Shown: piece by piece, positions 7,473-15,312 of the stretch
Layout of the letters: the number at the start of each line of letters is the position of its first letter
Position numbering within the stretch: the stretch's first letter is position 1
Assembly: GCA_963737365.1 (NCBI GenBank)
Contig: CAVTSD010000005.1
Location: forward strand, 1 to 64,000
Length of the DNA: 64,000 nt
DNA from: Roseiarcus sp963737365
GTDB taxonomy: Bacteria > Pseudomonadota > Alphaproteobacteria > Rhizobiales > Beijerinckiaceae
Direction: 5' to 3'
Made by a program: the position numbers and the translations under genes
Notes under the pieces: model-generated
Told to the model about the DNA's origin: nothing
Database searches by the model: none
What the model saw: the letters and a program-made list of their open reading frames with translations, nothing else

Positions 7473-8966
7473 TTGCGCGCCTTTGATCCACGCCTGCTCG
7501 CACTTCTTGCAGGTCTGATGCTCTGCGGCGTGGGTGTCTGGCGACTGGAAGAGGCGCGCTCTGGACTTTTGATCACGCCGCTGGAGGTTGGCTCGACGCC
7601 GGCGACCATCTACCGGCGCGCGAACATTGAGAAAGCGCCGGCGGTGATTATCGCCCACGGCTTTGCTGGGTCGCGCCAGTTGATGGAAGCCTACGCGCTG
7701 ACCCTCGCCCAGGCCGGGTACGTCGCTGTCTCCTTCGATTTCGAGGGTCACGGCAGAAACCCGACGCCCATGTCGGGCGACGTCACGCGCGTGGATGGGA
7801 CGACCCGATTGCTGGAGCGCGAGATCGGCCGCGTTACCGATGCGGTTTTGGCGCTGCCCTTCGTCGACGGGCGTGTGGCGCTGCTCGGGCATTCGATGGC
7901 CTCGGACATCATCGTTCGGCGCGCACTCGAAGATCCTCGCATCGCCGCCACCGTGACCATTTCGATGTTTTCGGACGCGGTGACCAAGACGGACCCGCGA
8001 AACCTCCTGATGATCACCGGGGCCTGGGAAGGGTTTCTGCGTGCGGATGCTCTCAAGAACGCGCGGCTCGCCGATGCCGCCGCGACCGAGGGCGAGACCA
8101 TCGGAGACCCGACCCGCAACACCGGCCGGCGCGCCGTCGTCGCGCCAGATGTCGAGCATGTTAGCGTTCTCTATTCCCCGACGGCGTTGCGCGAGGCGCG
8201 GTCGTGGCTCGACGCGGTGTTTGGACGCGTGAGCAGCGGCCCGGTCGCCGCCACCGGCGGATGGATTGTGCTCATGCTCGCCGGGGTCGTGGTTCTGGCT
8301 TGGCCGCTGGCCGGGCTTCTGCCCAAGGGCGAGCGACCGGCTCCGGCGCTGCCGCTCAAGACCTTCCTCATCGCCGTGCTCGTCCCTGCGGCCGTAACGC
8401 CGCTCGTGCTGAGCCGGATCAACACGCATTTCTTGCCTGTGCTCGTCGCGGACTATCTCGCCGTCCATCTTTTGGTCTACGGCGCGTTCTCACTCGGCCT
8501 TCTCTTGTGGAGCGGCGTTCGCGTCGGCCGCGTGGCGTGGTTCAGCGGGATCGCGCTCGCCGCCTATGGCATTGTCGTTTTCGGCGGCGCGCTCGATCGT
8601 TACGTCGCCTCCTTCATGCCCAATCTGGCGCGGCTCCCGATTATTGCCGCCATCGCGGTTGGAGCCGTGCCCTACATGCTCTCCGACAGTCTCGTGACCG
8701 ACAACGGCCGCGCGTCTTACCTCAGGGTTTTCATTGCGCGCGGCGCTTTCCTCGCGTCGCTGGCCGCGGCCGTCGCGCTGGACTTTGAGCGGCTGTTCTT
8801 CTTGGTCATCATCATCCCCGTCATCCTCTTGTTCTTCATCATTTTCGGTCTCATGGGGGGATGGGTCGGTCGCCGGACAATGTCTCCCGCCGCGGTCGGC
8901 CTCGGACTGGGGCTCATCCTGGCGTGGTCGCTCGGCGTCACCTTTCCGATGTTCTCGACGAGCTGA
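7473..8966 (+). CDS. alpha/beta hydrolase with C-terminal membrane domain
   Basis: This 497-residue two-part protein has one N-terminal membrane anchor (about residues 7-22), then an alpha/beta hydrolase domain with AHGFAGSR (61-68), FDFEGHGR (88-95) and nucleophile elbow GHSMAS (Ser141). From about residue 255 there are six or seven hydrophobic helices. A TTG start at 7473 follows GAGAAAA. It sits 31 bases after bchG, and bciA converges from the other side, so a role linked to bacteriochlorophyll (for example ester hydrolysis of a pigment or tail precursor) is possible, but this is inference from position only. The family is otherwise unassigned to me. Confidence 0.8.
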   Translation: MRAFDPRLLALLAGLMLCGVGVWRLEEARSGLLITPLEVGSTPATIYRRANIEKAPAVIIAHGFAGSRQLMEAYALTLAQAGYVAVSFDFEGHGRNPTPMSGDVTRVDGTTRLLEREIGRVTDAVLALPFVDGRVALLGHSMASDIIVRRALEDPRIAATVTISMFSDAVTKTDPRNLLMITGAWEGFLRADALKNARLADAAATEGETIGDPTRNTGRRAVVAPDVEHVSVLYSPTALREARSWLDAVFGRVSSGPVAATGGWIVLMLAGVVVLAWPLAGLLPKGERPAPALPLKTFLIAVLVPAAVTPLVLSRINTHFLPVLVADYLAVHLLVYGAFSLGLLLWSGVRVGRVAWFSGIALAAYGIVVFGGALDRYVASFMPNLARLPIIAAIAVGAVPYMLSDSLVTDNGRASYLRVFIARGAFLASLAAAVALDFERLFFLVIIIPVILLFFIIFGLMGGWVGRRTMSPAAVGLGLGLILAWSLGVTFPMFSTS

Positions 8967-8981
8967 GAATCGGGGCGAGCG

Positions 8982-10013
8982 TCAGAAGACGGCATGGTCT
9001 CCGCGCTCCAGCGAGACCTCGCCCTTAATCAGGCGGCCATAAAAATCGAACAGGGTTTCGGTTCCCGTCGAGGGGGTCGCCGCGGCGTCGTAGCGCCCCG
9101 TCGCCGGGTCCCAAACGAGCATCAACTCGGTCGCGTAATAGCGGCCAATTCGGGCGAGCTCCGCCTTTTCCGCCAGAGCGGGGACGACCCGCCCTAGCTG
9201 GCTCAGCCCGAACACAATGGAATCGAGAAGCCTCAACGGCACATGGGTGAACCGCGGCTTGCGCCCAAGCAGCGCGAACAGATGCTCGCCCTGCTCGATC
9301 GGCGTGATCGCTTTCCCGGGGCCCCCTATGGGCAGCACGCGATTGTAACGGCTCTCATCGTCCAGGCACTCCGCGAGGAAGCGGCCGAGATCGTCATCGC
9401 TGATTGGCTTGCACGCCGTCAACGCGCCGTCGCCGAACACCATGAAGGGCTTGCCCTTCTTCACGCGATCGACCTGCCCCGAAAGCGACTTGAAGAAGGC
9501 GGTGGGCCTGACGATGGAGTAGGTCAGGCCAGACGCCATGAGGACTGTCTCGAACGCCAGCTTGGCATGCTGAAAGGCGAGAAGCGGCTTCTGAACGCAG
9601 ATCGCCGATAAGAGCACCATCTGCGGAACCCCCGCTTCCTGTGCGACGGCCAGCGCATCCACATGCGCCTGATAATCGATAGCCCAGGCGTCTTTCGGCG
9701 CGCCGGTCCGGGACGCCGAACACGAGATCAACGCATCGAAGCGCTCGCCGCAAAAGCCGTCGCGGGCGAGGGAAGCGGGGTCAATGACTTCGCCGAAACG
9801 CACGGTGCTGCCCTCGAGCAGCTTTGCGCTGTCGTTTGGAGTGAGCGCGCCCCCAACGCCTGCCCGCGGTCGCACAAAACATACGACCTCGTGGCCGCGC
9901 CGAACCACCGCGCGCACCGTCGCACGACCTATGGCTCCGGTGGCGCCCAGGACGAGCACGCGTTTGGATAGAGAAGACCGAACGGCCGCCGCGGGTATGG
10001 CTCTATCAATCAT
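8982..10013 (-). CDS. bciA: divinyl (proto)chlorophyllide a 8-vinyl-reductase, BciA type
   Basis: BciA uses NADPH to reduce the C8 vinyl group of divinyl chlorophyllide-type intermediates, giving the 8-ethyl (monovinyl) pigments. The 343-residue protein is an atypical SDR with the dinucleotide-binding motif VLGATGAIGRAT (about residues 21-32). It also has the stretch CVQKPLLAFQHAKLAFE (about residues 138-154), closely matching the characteristic CVQKPLLEFQ-AKL-FE segment of plant and bacterial divinyl reductases. Its neighbourhood with bchG supports this against other NAD(P)H-binding epimerase-like proteins. It is convergent with the upstream hydrolase gene (15 bases between stops), so it has its own promoter in the 10014-10142 gap. 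Confidence 0.88.
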   Translation of the reverse strand: MIDRAIPAAAVRSSLSKRVLVLGATGAIGRATVRAVVRRGHEVVCFVRPRAGVGGALTPNDSAKLLEGSTVRFGEVIDPASLARDGFCGERFDALISCSASRTGAPKDAWAIDYQAHVDALAVAQEAGVPQMVLLSAICVQKPLLAFQHAKLAFETVLMASGLTYSIVRPTAFFKSLSGQVDRVKKGKPFMVFGDGALTACKPISDDDLGRFLAECLDDESRYNRVLPIGGPGKAITPIEQGEHLFALLGRKPRFTHVPLRLLDSIVFGLSQLGRVVPALAEKAELARIGRYYATELMLVWDPATGRYDAAATPSTGTETLFDFYGRLIKGEVSLERGDHAVF

Positions 10014-10142
10014 CAGCTCGTCGTTCCTCGGGCCTGCCGCGCGGTCACCGTCACAAACACTGTCGGGGTAACGACCGCCCGAAATGACCTCAAGCGACGC
10101 GGCTAGACAATTGACCGGACTGTCGCCGGATGACCACTCGGG

Positions 10143-11396
10143 CTACGCCACGAGCCCCTTTGCCGGCGAAATCGCGCCGCTGTCGGGGAAAATCGCCTCG
10201 GCGAGCGTTTTCCGCGAGAGACCGAACTGGTCGGCAAGCACGCCCTTCAGCACGCCGCGCAAATCGAGAGACGGATAAAGATCGCGGCCCTCGTAGAGGC
10301 TTGTGAACTTGAGGCTCGGCCAGTCCGCGATCACCCTTCCCCCCGCCACCGCCCCGCCAGCAAGCAGCGCGACCGTGGCGGTCCCATGGTCTGTTCCGCG
10401 CGTGCCGTTGACGCGAGCCGTGCGGCCGAATTCGGTGATCGCGACGACCACCGTATCCTTCCAAGCTTCTCCGAGATTTGTTTCAAGCGCCTCGAATGCG
10501 GCGTCGAGCCCCTGCAAGCGGGGCGCGAGCGAGCCCTGGATCGCCCCTTCGTTGAGGTGCGTGTCGAAGCCGTCGTAGGCGAGCGCCGCGAGGCGCGGTC
10601 CGGATGGCGCGGCGAGCAGCCTTCCGGCCCCGGCCGCCACGACCCGCATCGCCTCCGCCGCGCCTGCGTAGCGCTGGGTCTTGGTCCCCGAGGGCCCCGG
10701 CGCTTCCGCCGCGACTTTCTCCGCCGTCAGCGCCTCGCCGAGTTTCTGCCCGAGCGCCGGATCAGCATGGCTGTAAAGGTCGAGGACGCGCTGCGCGAGA
10801 TCGCTGCTCGCTGGCGCCACGCCGCCCGGCGGCGCCCAGCCGAACACAGGCGCTGACCCGCGGATGACCAGCGGCGCGATTGCGCCGGCGCCAAGCCCTC
10901 GGGAAGCGCCGGCGCCGGAGCCCGGCAAGGCGCCGAGCGCTCGGTTGAGCCAACCGCTCTCCGTCCTCCCCGGACCTGGGTAACCGCTTTCAAGCACGTC
11001 CTGGCCGTCGAAATGAGAGCGGTCGCGATAGCCGGTCGCGACAGCATGCACGACCGCGGCTTGCTTCTTGTCGTAGAGGCGCTTGAACGTTGTGAGCGCT
11101 GGATTGGCGAAAAAGAAGCCGTCGAGCGGCAGGGCGGCTCGATCGCCGGCGGCGGCAAACGCGAGATCGCCATGCAGGCCGGCGTAATCCGGATCTCCGA
11201 TCGGCGGCGCGGCCGAGAGACCGTCGAGCGCGCCTCGGAGGATGATCACAACGAGGCGCGGGTCGCGCGCGTTTGCGGCGCTCGCCGGCGCGCTGAGAAA
11301 GCCCGCGCAGCACAAAACGCCAGCGCCGGCCGCGCCTGCTGCACAGACGAAGTCGCGGCGCGACAGCGTGAAGCCAGGGTCGCCAATCATCGTCAC
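10143..11396 (-). CDS. DUF1501 family Tat-exported protein
   Basis: This 417-residue protein is of the DUF1501 family. It begins with a Tat-type signal (SRRDFVCAAGAAGAGVLCCA, about residues 12-31), so it is probably exported folded to the periplasm. The segment VVIILRGALDGLSAAPPIGD and the later ITEFGRTARVNG and GTDHGTATVALLAGG resemble the alkaline-phosphatase/sulfatase-like fold described for this family. It overlaps the upstream DUF1800 gene by 4 bases. The DUF1501/DUF1800 pair recurs in many bacteria, but its function is not established. The two products probably act together. Confidence 0.85.
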   Translation of the reverse strand: MTMIGDPGFTLSRRDFVCAAGAAGAGVLCCAGFLSAPASAANARDPRLVVIILRGALDGLSAAPPIGDPDYAGLHGDLAFAAAGDRAALPLDGFFFANPALTTFKRLYDKKQAAVVHAVATGYRDRSHFDGQDVLESGYPGPGRTESGWLNRALGALPGSGAGASRGLGAGAIAPLVIRGSAPVFGWAPPGGVAPASSDLAQRVLDLYSHADPALGQKLGEALTAEKVAAEAPGPSGTKTQRYAGAAEAMRVVAAGAGRLLAAPSGPRLAALAYDGFDTHLNEGAIQGSLAPRLQGLDAAFEALETNLGEAWKDTVVVAITEFGRTARVNGTRGTDHGTATVALLAGGAVAGGRVIADWPSLKFTSLYEGRDLYPSLDLRGVLKGVLADQFGLSRKTLAEAIFPDSGAISPAKGLVA

Positions 11397-12952
11397 CTCC
11401 GTTGGAACTCCGGCGCCATGAGCAGTAGCGCCAGCGCCTGTTCACGCAATTCGGCGCGTTCGATCGCCTGACGCGTTTCCGTAGACGCCGTCGCGCCGAG
11501 CCCCGCACTCATCGTCGCGAGAGGATCGGCGGTCCTCATGCGCTGGCCCATGGAGGCGGCAAGATCGAGACGCGCCTTCATGCCCTCGGCCGAGGCCCAT
11601 GTGTCGCTCATATCGGAAAACCCGTTGGGACCGCCGGGCTGCCAAAGCGGCATGCCGAGCAGGTTGAGACCTTGAAGATAGGGGTTCGCGTCTTTGGGCT
11701 GAAAGCCCGTCACGCGCGCCGCCGCGATCACAAACTCGAGGGGCGTGCGGATCTTCGTCGGCTTTGCGCTCCAGGCTCGATCATCAGAGATCAGCGTCGA
11801 GGCGACGACGGCAAGATCGCCGTCGCTGTCAACGAATTTGCGCGTCAGCGTCTCGACGAGGTCGGCAGGCGGATTGTCGGCGATGAAATGGCGCGCGAGC
11901 TTCGTTGCTACGTGGCGCGCGGTCGCCGGATGACGCGCGAGATCGTCCAACACCGCGTGTCCTTGGTCGACGCCGTTTTCGACGTAAGTCTTCCCGAAAA
12001 TCTTGCGCGCGCCTGGCTCATGCCAATTGGGCTTGAACAGAAACGTGCCGGGCGCGCCAACTTCACTTTCGGGACCCGCGACGCTCCAGCCGGTAAGGAC
12101 GCGCGCAAGCTCGGTGACGTCGGCTTGCATATAACCGGATTCGACGCCCAGAGTGTGGAGTTCGAGAATCTCACGGGCGAGATTTTCGTTCAAGCCTCGC
12201 CCTGCGAACCTTCCCGGCGCCGCGTCAGGGCCAATCGAGTTCTGATTGTCGAGGTAGAGGATCATCGCTGCATGGCTCTCCGCGGCGCGCAAAAGCGTGG
12301 CAAACTTGCCGAGCGCGTTAGGTCGGATCGCCTCTCGCTCAAACGGCCCGGCGGCCACGCGCAGCTCGTTGCTCTTGGCGACGGACACTGCGAAATGGTT
12401 CGACCAAAAGGCGACGAGCCGCTCGACAAATCCGATGCGCGCCTGCAATTGCATTCGCAACCGCGCCTCAGCTTCCACGCGGAACAGGACTTCCGCGGCC
12501 GACGGTTTATGCGGCTCGGGCTTTGCCGGCTTGGCGTCATTGGACGCTGACGCTGACGCTGGCGCGGTCGCCGGCGGCGCCATGAGGGACATCGAGTTTG
12601 CGGTCCCGGTCGAAGTCAACGAGCCTCCCGGTGGCGCCGTACCGACTCCCTCCATGGAAAGAGCCGCTTGACTAATCGCCGTTGGCGGGTTTGCGGCCGG
12701 GGGCGGCGGAGCCATCGCCGCCTTCATTCGCGCCACGCGCGCCTGCTGTTGATCGAGATAGTAGGTTTCGAAGGCCTGGATACTGGAGGGTAGAACCGGG
12801 TTGCGAATGAGCGCGATGTCCGCGGTCCAGAGTTCCTCGAGCAGATAGCCTCGAGGATCGGCGCCCGCAGCGTCGAGGTCGCCTGGACGGGCTCCAAGGC
12901 CAAAACGATTGAACGCAGTCACCGCCTCGGCGTGATTTGGGCCGATCGCCAT
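11393..12952 (-). CDS. DUF1800 family protein
   Basis: This is a product of about 519 residues from the DUF1800 family, the usual partner of DUF1501. Recognisable segments are the N-terminal AVTAFNRFGLGARPGDLD, then FWSNHFAVSV, the asparagine/glutamate-rich NENLAREILELHTLGV, and the C-terminal LNLLGMPLWQPGGPNGF. The reading frame is open back to 13090, but ATG at 12952 is preferred because it begins directly before the conserved N-terminus and has GAGGCGG upstream. The segment at about residues 75-140 is low-complexity (Pro, Ala, Ser). No reaction is known for the family. Confidence 0.85.
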   Translation of the reverse strand: MAIGPNHAEAVTAFNRFGLGARPGDLDAAGADPRGYLLEELWTADIALIRNPVLPSSIQAFETYYLDQQQARVARMKAAMAPPPPAANPPTAISQAALSMEGVGTAPPGGSLTSTGTANSMSLMAPPATAPASASASNDAKPAKPEPHKPSAAEVLFRVEAEARLRMQLQARIGFVERLVAFWSNHFAVSVAKSNELRVAAGPFEREAIRPNALGKFATLLRAAESHAAMILYLDNQNSIGPDAAPGRFAGRGLNENLAREILELHTLGVESGYMQADVTELARVLTGWSVAGPESEVGAPGTFLFKPNWHEPGARKIFGKTYVENGVDQGHAVLDDLARHPATARHVATKLARHFIADNPPADLVETLTRKFVDSDGDLAVVASTLISDDRAWSAKPTKIRTPLEFVIAAARVTGFQPKDANPYLQGLNLLGMPLWQPGGPNGFSDMSDTWASAEGMKARLDLAASMGQRMRTADPLATMSAGLGATASTETRQAIERAELREQALALLLMAPEFQRR

Positions 12953-13222
12953 TACCGCCTCGTCGCCACGAAAACTAGCTCTGACCCACTCAAGCACACG
13001 AATGCTGAGCGGAGCCTGAACCGAACGTGGCAAAAATGAGCGTAATCTCCCGCCATTGCGCGCCGCGCGAAAAACACGCGAACCCGCCACACAGGCGGGT
13101 GAGGTCCAAACCGGGCGAGCCGACCTACGGCCTGGCGTCCCGCTACCCGCGAGAATTCAATCCCTCCCTCCCTCCATGATGGTCCGTCTCAAGCGCATCA
13201 ACGTATTCATAAGATGACATAG

Positions 13223-13234
13223 AATTGGACAATT
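13223..13234. promoter_or_regulatory. palindrome in front of hydroxycinnamate genes
   Basis: The sequence AATTGGACAATT is a perfect palindrome (arms AATTG and CAATT) about 100 bases before the enoyl-CoA hydratase start. Hydroxycinnamate clusters in related bacteria are often controlled by MarR-type repressors that respond to the CoA thioester, and this would suit such an operator. No marR gene lies next to the cluster, so the assignment is tentative. Confidence 0.3.
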
Positions 13235-13337
13235 GCGCATTTGCTGGCAAGTTGCGCTCGGAGCTGCGTAAGCCATTCGACAAGACGTGAACGAAACGGC
13301 CGCAAAATAAGCCCGCGGACCAGGAAGGAAATGCGCG

Positions 13338-14129
13338 ATGCCTGCCGCCGGTGCAGATGATCTCGCCAACGTCCATGTGGAGCTGAAGGACGCAATCGCG
13401 ATCGTGCATCTCGCGCGGCCGGCGAAGCGCAATGCGCTGGACGACGAGACTGTCTTTTCGCTCGAGCGCTGGTTCAGTCGTCCTCCGGAACAGGTCAAGG
13501 CCGTTGTGCTTGTCGGCGATGGGGAACATTTCTGCGCCGGCCTCGATCTCTCCGAACTGAAGGAGCGCAGCGTCGCGGAAGGCATGCTGCATTCGCGCTC
13601 TTGGCACAAAGCCTTCGAGCCGATCGAGTTCGGCGCATTACCGGTCGTCGCGGTGCTGCATGGCGCAGTTGTCGGCGGCGGGCTCGAACTCGCGGCCGCC
13701 GCGCATATCCGCGTCGCGGAAGCGTCAACGTTCTATGCGCTCCCGGAAGGCAGCCGCGGCATCTATGTTGGCGGCGGCGCGTCGGTGCGCGTGCCGAAGC
13801 TCATCGGTGTCGCACGTATGATGGACATGATGCTGACGGGGCGCACCTACGGCGCCGACGAAGGTCTTGCGATCGGCCTTTCGCAGTATATCGCTCCGAA
13901 CGGCGAAGGACTGCAGAAGGGTGTCGAACTGGCGACAAGGATAGCCGGCAACACGCCGCTCACCAATTTCGCGCTGATACAGGCGCTGCCGCGCATCGCC
14001 GAAAGTGCGCCGGCAGCGGGGTATTTGCTTGAAGCGCTCATGGCTGGCGTCGCGCAGGGTGATCCCGGCGCTAAGGCGAGGCTTAGCGCGTTCCTGGAAG
14101 GGCGCGCGGCCAAAGTGCAGCATCGCTGA
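13338..14129 (+). CDS. enoyl-CoA hydratase (probable hydroxycinnamoyl-CoA hydratase)
   Basis: This is a 263-residue crotonase-fold enzyme. It has the oxyanion-hole segments EHFCAGLDLSELK (about residues 57-69) and HGAVVGGGLELAAAA (about 107-121), and the glutamate-bearing LPEGSRGIYVGGG (about 135-147). GGAAGGAAA lies upstream of the start. It is the first gene of a run with a 3-hydroxyacyl-CoA dehydrogenase, a feruloyl-CoA synthetase-like ligase and an amidohydrolase, the same enzyme classes as the Agrobacterium fabrum hydroxycinnamate beta-oxidative deacetylation pathway. The expected step is hydration of feruloyl- or coumaroyl-CoA to the beta-hydroxy thioester. Whether it also has the retro-aldol (vanillin-forming) activity of hydratase/lyases cannot be told from sequence. 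Confidence 0.82.
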   Translation: MPAAGADDLANVHVELKDAIAIVHLARPAKRNALDDETVFSLERWFSRPPEQVKAVVLVGDGEHFCAGLDLSELKERSVAEGMLHSRSWHKAFEPIEFGALPVVAVLHGAVVGGGLELAAAAHIRVAEASTFYALPEGSRGIYVGGGASVRVPKLIGVARMMDMMLTGRTYGADEGLAIGLSQYIAPNGEGLQKGVELATRIAGNTPLTNFALIQALPRIAESAPAAGYLLEALMAGVAQGDPGAKARLSAFLEGRAAKVQHR

Positions 14130-14186
14130 CGGTCGGTCGGAGATGGACACCGCCGTCAGGTTCGCTCCCTTGCATAGGACTTCGAG

Positions 14187-15134
14187 ATGACCCCTCCCAT
14201 CACACGCGTCGCGATCATCGGCGCCGGCGTGATCGGCGCGAGCTGGGCAACCGCCTTTCTCGCGCGCGGTATGGATGTCGTCGCGAGCGATCCGGCGCCA
14301 GGCGCGGAAGACGCGCTCTACAAGACCGTCGATGCGCAATGGCCGGCCATGCAGCAGATCGGCCTGTCGCCGGGCGCGTCGAAGCAGCGCCTGTGGTTCG
14401 CCGCCTCACCGGAGGATGCGGTCGCCGGCGTCGGGTTCGTGCAGGAGAATGGCCCTGAGCGGCTCGACATCAAGCGTGAGCTCTTCCGCCGTCTCGACGA
14501 AGCCGCGCCACCCGATGCGCTCCTGGCCACGAGCACCTCGACGATCACGATCAGCGAGTTCCAACATGTATGCACGCGCCACCCGGAGCGTGTCGTGCTC
14601 GGCCATCCGTTCAACCCGCCCCACCTCATTCCACTCGTCGAAGTAGGGGGCGGAAAGGAGACCGCGCCGGACGCGATCGAGCGAACGCTGACCTTCTATC
14701 GCGCGGTGGGCAAACACCCGATCCATCTGCGCCGCGAGGTCGTGGGCCATGTCGCCAATCGCCTGCAGGCGGCGTTGTGGCGGGAGGCGTTCCACCTGGT
14801 AAAGTCGGGAGTGGCCACCGTCGCTGACGTCGACGCTGCGATCGCGCATGGGCCGGGCTTACGCTGGTCGCTGCTTGGCCCATTCATGAACCTCCATCTT
14901 TCGGGCGGCGCGGACGGCGTGGGCGCGCTGTTCGGCAAGCCGCTGTGGCAAGCGACGGAGGGCATTTGGCGTGACCTCGGCGGGGTGACGGTCGACGCCG
15001 ATCTCGGCGCGCGCGTCGTCGCGGGCGTCAGCGACGAGCTGGGCGAGCGCGACCTAACCGAGGTCATCCGTCAGCGCGACGAAGCGCTCGTGAAGCTGCT
15101 CAAGCTGAAAAGCCAGCAAAACGCGCTGCCCTGA
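14187..15134 (+). CDS. 3-hydroxyacyl-CoA dehydrogenase (phenylhydroxypropionyl-CoA dehydrogenase-like)
   Basis: This 315-residue protein has the 3-hydroxyacyl-CoA dehydrogenase NAD-binding domain (AIIGAGVIGASWATAFLARG, about residues 8-27) and the helical C-terminal domain. The catalytic histidine region is GHPFNPPHLIPLVEVGGG (about residues 138-155). Single-domain relatives include carnitine and gulonate dehydrogenases and the phenylhydroxypropionyl-CoA dehydrogenase of hydroxycinnamate degradation. Position between the hydratase and the feruloyl-CoA synthetase points to the last: NAD-dependent oxidation of the beta-hydroxy thioester to the beta-keto thioester. It is 57 bases downstream of the hydratase gene. 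Confidence 0.82.
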   Translation: MTPPITRVAIIGAGVIGASWATAFLARGMDVVASDPAPGAEDALYKTVDAQWPAMQQIGLSPGASKQRLWFAASPEDAVAGVGFVQENGPERLDIKRELFRRLDEAAPPDALLATSTSTITISEFQHVCTRHPERVVLGHPFNPPHLIPLVEVGGGKETAPDAIERTLTFYRAVGKHPIHLRREVVGHVANRLQAALWREAFHLVKSGVATVADVDAAIAHGPGLRWSLLGPFMNLHLSGGADGVGALFGKPLWQATEGIWRDLGGVTVDADLGARVVAGVSDELGERDLTEVIRQRDEALVKLLKLKSQQNALP

Positions 15135-15312
15135 GCGATGATGACCATGATCCATCTTCCGCTCCCTTCGATCTGTCGCACGCGCAAGACCTCCTACCGC
15201 CTGCTGGTATTCGGCGAGGATTGGAGGTGTTTCGCCATCATGGACATTGGGGAGAGTAACGAAGCGTCTGACGCGCCGTGCGCGCCGTCGAGAGCGAACT
15301 GAGGGCCCGACT

